A stretch of 64,000 nt of DNA from NCBI RefSeq assembly GCF_019443325.1, contig NZ_CP080383.1, positions 1,302,001 to 1,366,000 on the forward strand, in the 5' to 3' direction. The position numbers and the translations under genes were made by a program. The notes beneath the pieces are model-generated. The model worked only from the letters and a program-made list of their open reading frames with translations, was not told the origin of the DNA and made no database searches. This DNA is from Cryobacterium sp. PAMC25264. Lineage in GTDB: Bacteria > Actinomycetota > Actinomycetes > Actinomycetales > Microbacteriaceae. Positions within the stretch are counted from its first letter, which is position 1; the number at the start of each line of letters is the position of its first letter. Shown piece by piece: positions 62,453-64,000 of the stretch.

Positions 62453-62469
62453 CGTGATGCGATTACACA

Positions 62470-62484
62470 TCCATGGAGTCGGTA
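62470..62484. repeat. Right copy of 15-bp target duplication
   Basis: TCCATGGAGTCGGTA follows directly after the CACA end of the insertion sequence and is identical to 60714-60728. Confidence 0.85.
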
Positions 62485-62508
62485 GCGCTGTTCTGAAGAG
62501 GTGGTAGC

Positions 62509-62533
62509 GGCCCCGGGCGGTTAGCCCGGGGCC
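62509..62533. terminator. Hairpin terminator downstream of istB
   Basis: GGCCCCGGGC (62509-62518) and GCCCGGGGCC (62524-62533) form a perfect 10-bp stem with a 5-base loop, 10 bases past the istB stop on the minus strand. Confidence 0.7.
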
Positions 62534-62542
62534 TTCGCGGTG

Positions 62543-63313
62543 TTACTCCCAGTAGGTCTCGTTGGCGCGGGCTTGGTCGTTGCGGTGTCTGCGCATGTCG
62601 ATCTGTCCGAGGTTGATGATCCGGGCGTTGTTGGCGAGGCGGTTCACGATCGAGTCCGCCGCGACTCGGTCGGGGAGCTCCGCCACCCAGTGCGCCGGCC
62701 CGGTCTGCGAGGCGATCATCGTCGGCAGCCGGTGTTCGCGGTTTGCGAGGATGGCGAACAGGTCGCTGGCGGCGTCGCTGTCGATGCCGACGGTGAGGAA
62801 GTCATCGATGATGAGCAGGTCGATGTTGGAGAGCTCGTTCAACAGCTTCTGGTGGGCGATGCCGTCGCCGCGGGCGATGACGAGCCGTCGGGCCAGGTCG
62901 TCCATCCGGAAGTAGAGCACGGAGTGTTCGCTCTGGCAGGCGCCGATGGCCAGCGCGCAGGCGAGGTAGGTTTTCCCGCCTCCGGTGGGCGAGATGATGA
63001 GCAGATTCGTCGCATCGGTGCGCCAGTCGTGGTCGGCATAGCGTCGCATTCGAACCGGTGTGATACCTCGCCCGTCACGGTAGTCGACCTCGGCGACGGT
63101 CGCGCCCGGGATCGGGAACGCGGCCTGGCGGATGAGCTTGTCCACTTTGTTGATGCGTCGGGACTCGAGGGCGTCGTCGACGGCGGTGAGGAACAGCTGC
63201 TCCGGGGTGAGGGTGTCGTTGCCCTCGTCCTGGATGAGCTCTTCCAGCCGGGTCGCAACGTGGGTGACCCGCAGGGCCCGGAACTTGTCGTAATCGACGC
63301 TGGTGAACATCAC
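62543..63313 (-). CDS. istB: IS21-like ATP-binding helper protein IstB
   Basis: IstB is the AAA+ ATPase that selects targets and stimulates the IstA transposase. The 256-residue protein has a Walker A-like NLLIISPTGGGKTYLACALA (about residue 104), Walker B SNIDLLIIDDFLTVG (about 163) and sensor region RLPTMIASQTGPAHWVAEL (about 195), then DRVAADSIVNRLANNARIIN. The GTG at 63313 overlaps the istA stop by 4 bases (GTGA), the normal coupling in IS21. An ATG one codon later is equally possible. Confidence 0.93.
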   Translation of the reverse strand: MMFTSVDYDKFRALRVTHVATRLEELIQDEGNDTLTPEQLFLTAVDDALESRRINKVDKLIRQAAFPIPGATVAEVDYRDGRGITPVRMRRYADHDWRTDATNLLIISPTGGGKTYLACALAIGACQSEHSVLYFRMDDLARRLVIARGDGIAHQKLLNELSNIDLLIIDDFLTVGIDSDAASDLFAILANREHRLPTMIASQTGPAHWVAELPDRVAADSIVNRLANNARIINLGQIDMRRHRNDQARANETYWE

Positions 63314-64000
63314 TTGCCCTCCTCGTCGCGTGCATAGTGGGAGGCGTCGCGAACATAAACGTCGGGCATGGTGTCGCGGAAGACCACGGTGCTGACGCGT
63401 TTGCGGGTCGAGGCCGCAGGGACCACTGGCCGAGGCTTCTTCGCATCACTGTCGATCGCTGCCATCAAGCGTTTCAGTGTCGAGTAGGTCGGGTGGGCGC
63501 TGCGGTTCACGAGCTCCTGGCAGGCCGCTTCCAGCCGTTCCCGGTTGTTCGTGCCCAGCCCGTCCAAGATGTTCTGGCAGGCCAGGTAGCCCTGCGCCTC
63601 GATCGCCTGGCCGTCGAGGATCTGCTCGATCACGGTGACGGTTGCAGGCCCAACGCTGCGCGCCCGGTCGGTGAACCATCGCCTGGACCAGAGCCCGTCG
63701 ATGTTACGGTGCTGCGGTGGAATGTGCTCGGGCAGGGTCGAGTATTGGCCCTTCCGGCCCGTCAACCGTGGGTGTTCGCAGAGCATCTCGTGCCCGTCGA
63801 AGACCGTCACCCGTGACGACGTCAATCTCACCCGCAGCAGTTTGCCCGCCAGGGCGAACGGCACCGAATATCGTTGCGTGTCGGCGGTGACGTGGTAGTT
63901 CCGGCCGGCCTTGAGCTCCTTCCACTCAACGTCTTCGAACCCGGCATCAGGCAGCGGGCCCAGCAGCCCCTTCTCCTCGGAGTCGAAGCGTTCCCACCGG
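63310..64000 (-). CDS. istA: IS21-like transposase IstA, C-terminal part
   Basis: The last 230 codons of IstA are in the window; the catalytic core lies beyond 64000. Visible segments are GLLGPLPDAGFEDVEWKELK, GRNYHVTADTQRYSVPFALA and VTVFDGHEMLCEHPR. Then come IEQILDGQAIEAQGYLACQN and NRSAHPTYSTLKRLMAAI, all typical of the post-catalytic region. The frame is open to the window edge on the minus strand. With istB it forms a complete-looking IS21 gene pair as far as can be seen. Confidence 0.9.
   Translation of the reverse strand, partial: RWERFDSEEKGLLGPLPDAGFEDVEWKELKAGRNYHVTADTQRYSVPFALAGKLLRVRLTSSRVTVFDGHEMLCEHPRLTGRKGQYSTLPEHIPPQHRNIDGLWSRRWFTDRARSVGPATVTVIEQILDGQAIEAQGYLACQNILDGLGTNNRERLEAACQELVNRSAHPTYSTLKRLMAAIDSDAKKPRPVVPAASTRKRVSTVVFRDTMPDVYVRDASHYARDEEGK

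Larger units (their letters stand above)
60729..62469. mobile_element. IS481-like insertion sequence, 1741 bp
   Basis: The element begins TGTG and ends CACA, is flanked by a 15-bp direct repeat, and holds one DDE transposase gene. Both ends carry arrays of a 24-bp-period motif in inverted orientation: four on the left (60746, 60770, 60794, 60818) and five on the right (62348, 62372, 62396, 62420, 62444). The outermost copy on each side is exactly 17 bases from the terminus, which supports these boundaries. Confidence 0.85.
47915..64000. mobile_element. Genomic island inserted in comEC (right end outside window)
   Basis: From base 47915 on, the comEC frame is replaced by sequence with visibly lower GC and many AT-rich codons. 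It contains a DprA-like/PRTase pair, a TIR-like gene, a four-gene recombinase operon, two insertion sequences and several orphan genes. The missing comEC 3' end is expected beyond 64000. The region may be composite: recombinase operon GInt islands normally start with ginA near one end, so the 47915-53400 part could be a separate insertion or cargo on the other side. No tRNA gene is at the junction. Confidence 0.75.
62485..64000 (-). mobile_element. IS21-like element (istAB), extends past the window
   Basis: The istA and istB genes run on the minus strand to the edge. GGTAGCGC-type motifs occur just outside istB (62481, 62503) and again on the far side of the IS481-like insertion (60692, 60703). 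The 3' end of this element therefore probably continues left of 60714, split by the IS481-like element. The exact terminus could not be fixed. Confidence 0.65.

Noticed and set aside
47996..64000. CRISPR array, tRNA or rRNA genes in the island
   Set aside because: The only regular repeats are the 24-bp IS end arrays, whose spacers are not unique protospacer-like sequences; no tRNA or rRNA pattern was seen.

Overview
The window reads as chromosomal DNA of a high-GC actinobacterium, most likely a member of Microbacteriaceae (Cryobacterium or a close relative is my best guess). The clues are the actinobacterial division and cell-wall (dcw) gene order, several leaderless genes with TAGSCT six bases before the start codon, a Wag31-type DivIVA, and a MurE that lacks the diaminopimelate motif, which fits the B-type peptidoglycan of that family. 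No organism-level search was possible.

Region 1 (1-19008) is the dcw cluster on the plus strand: rsmH (cut by the window edge), an FtsL-like gene, ftsI, murE, murF, mraY, murD, ftsW, murG, murC, ftsQ, ftsZ, yggS, sepF, yggT, divIVA, lspA and an rluD-type pseudouridine synthase. Region 2 (19065-32738) holds dnaE, a broken small membrane gene, an acyltransferase, a flavin reductase, hisD, nrdR, pyrD, an App1-type phosphatase, a TetR regulator and a four-gene osmoprotectant-type ABC transporter. Region 3 (32797-40872) holds a BlaI repressor and an M56 protease next to cydABDC, with two BlaI-like operators between them, then a DedA protein. Region 4 (40969-47914) holds pabB, leuS, comEA and comEC.

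At about 47914 comEC stops matching its family just before the active-site motif of its C-terminal domain. From there to the window end the DNA is accessory, with visibly lower GC and different codon use. The island carries an XRE regulator, an unknown protein, a DprA-like plus ComF-like phosphoribosyltransferase pair, an MbcA/ParS-like protein, a single-pass membrane protein and a TIR-like effector. These are followed by three tyrosine recombinases and a small coiled-coil protein arranged like the ginABCD operon of GInt islands, a HAD-family gene coupled to that operon, and a 42-residue zinc ribbon protein. An IS481-like element with a 15-bp target duplication comes next and appears to sit in the terminal repeats of an IS21-like istAB element. 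The far junction with comEC is outside the window.

Three genes (ftsQ, a small membrane gene, cydD) are each broken by an apparent one-base loss in a G/C run, so assembly error should be considered before calling them pseudogenes. The best candidates for something new are the DprA/phosphoribosyltransferase pair and the TIR-like protein with its unrecognised N-terminal domain. Both sit in an island that appears to have disabled a DNA-uptake gene.
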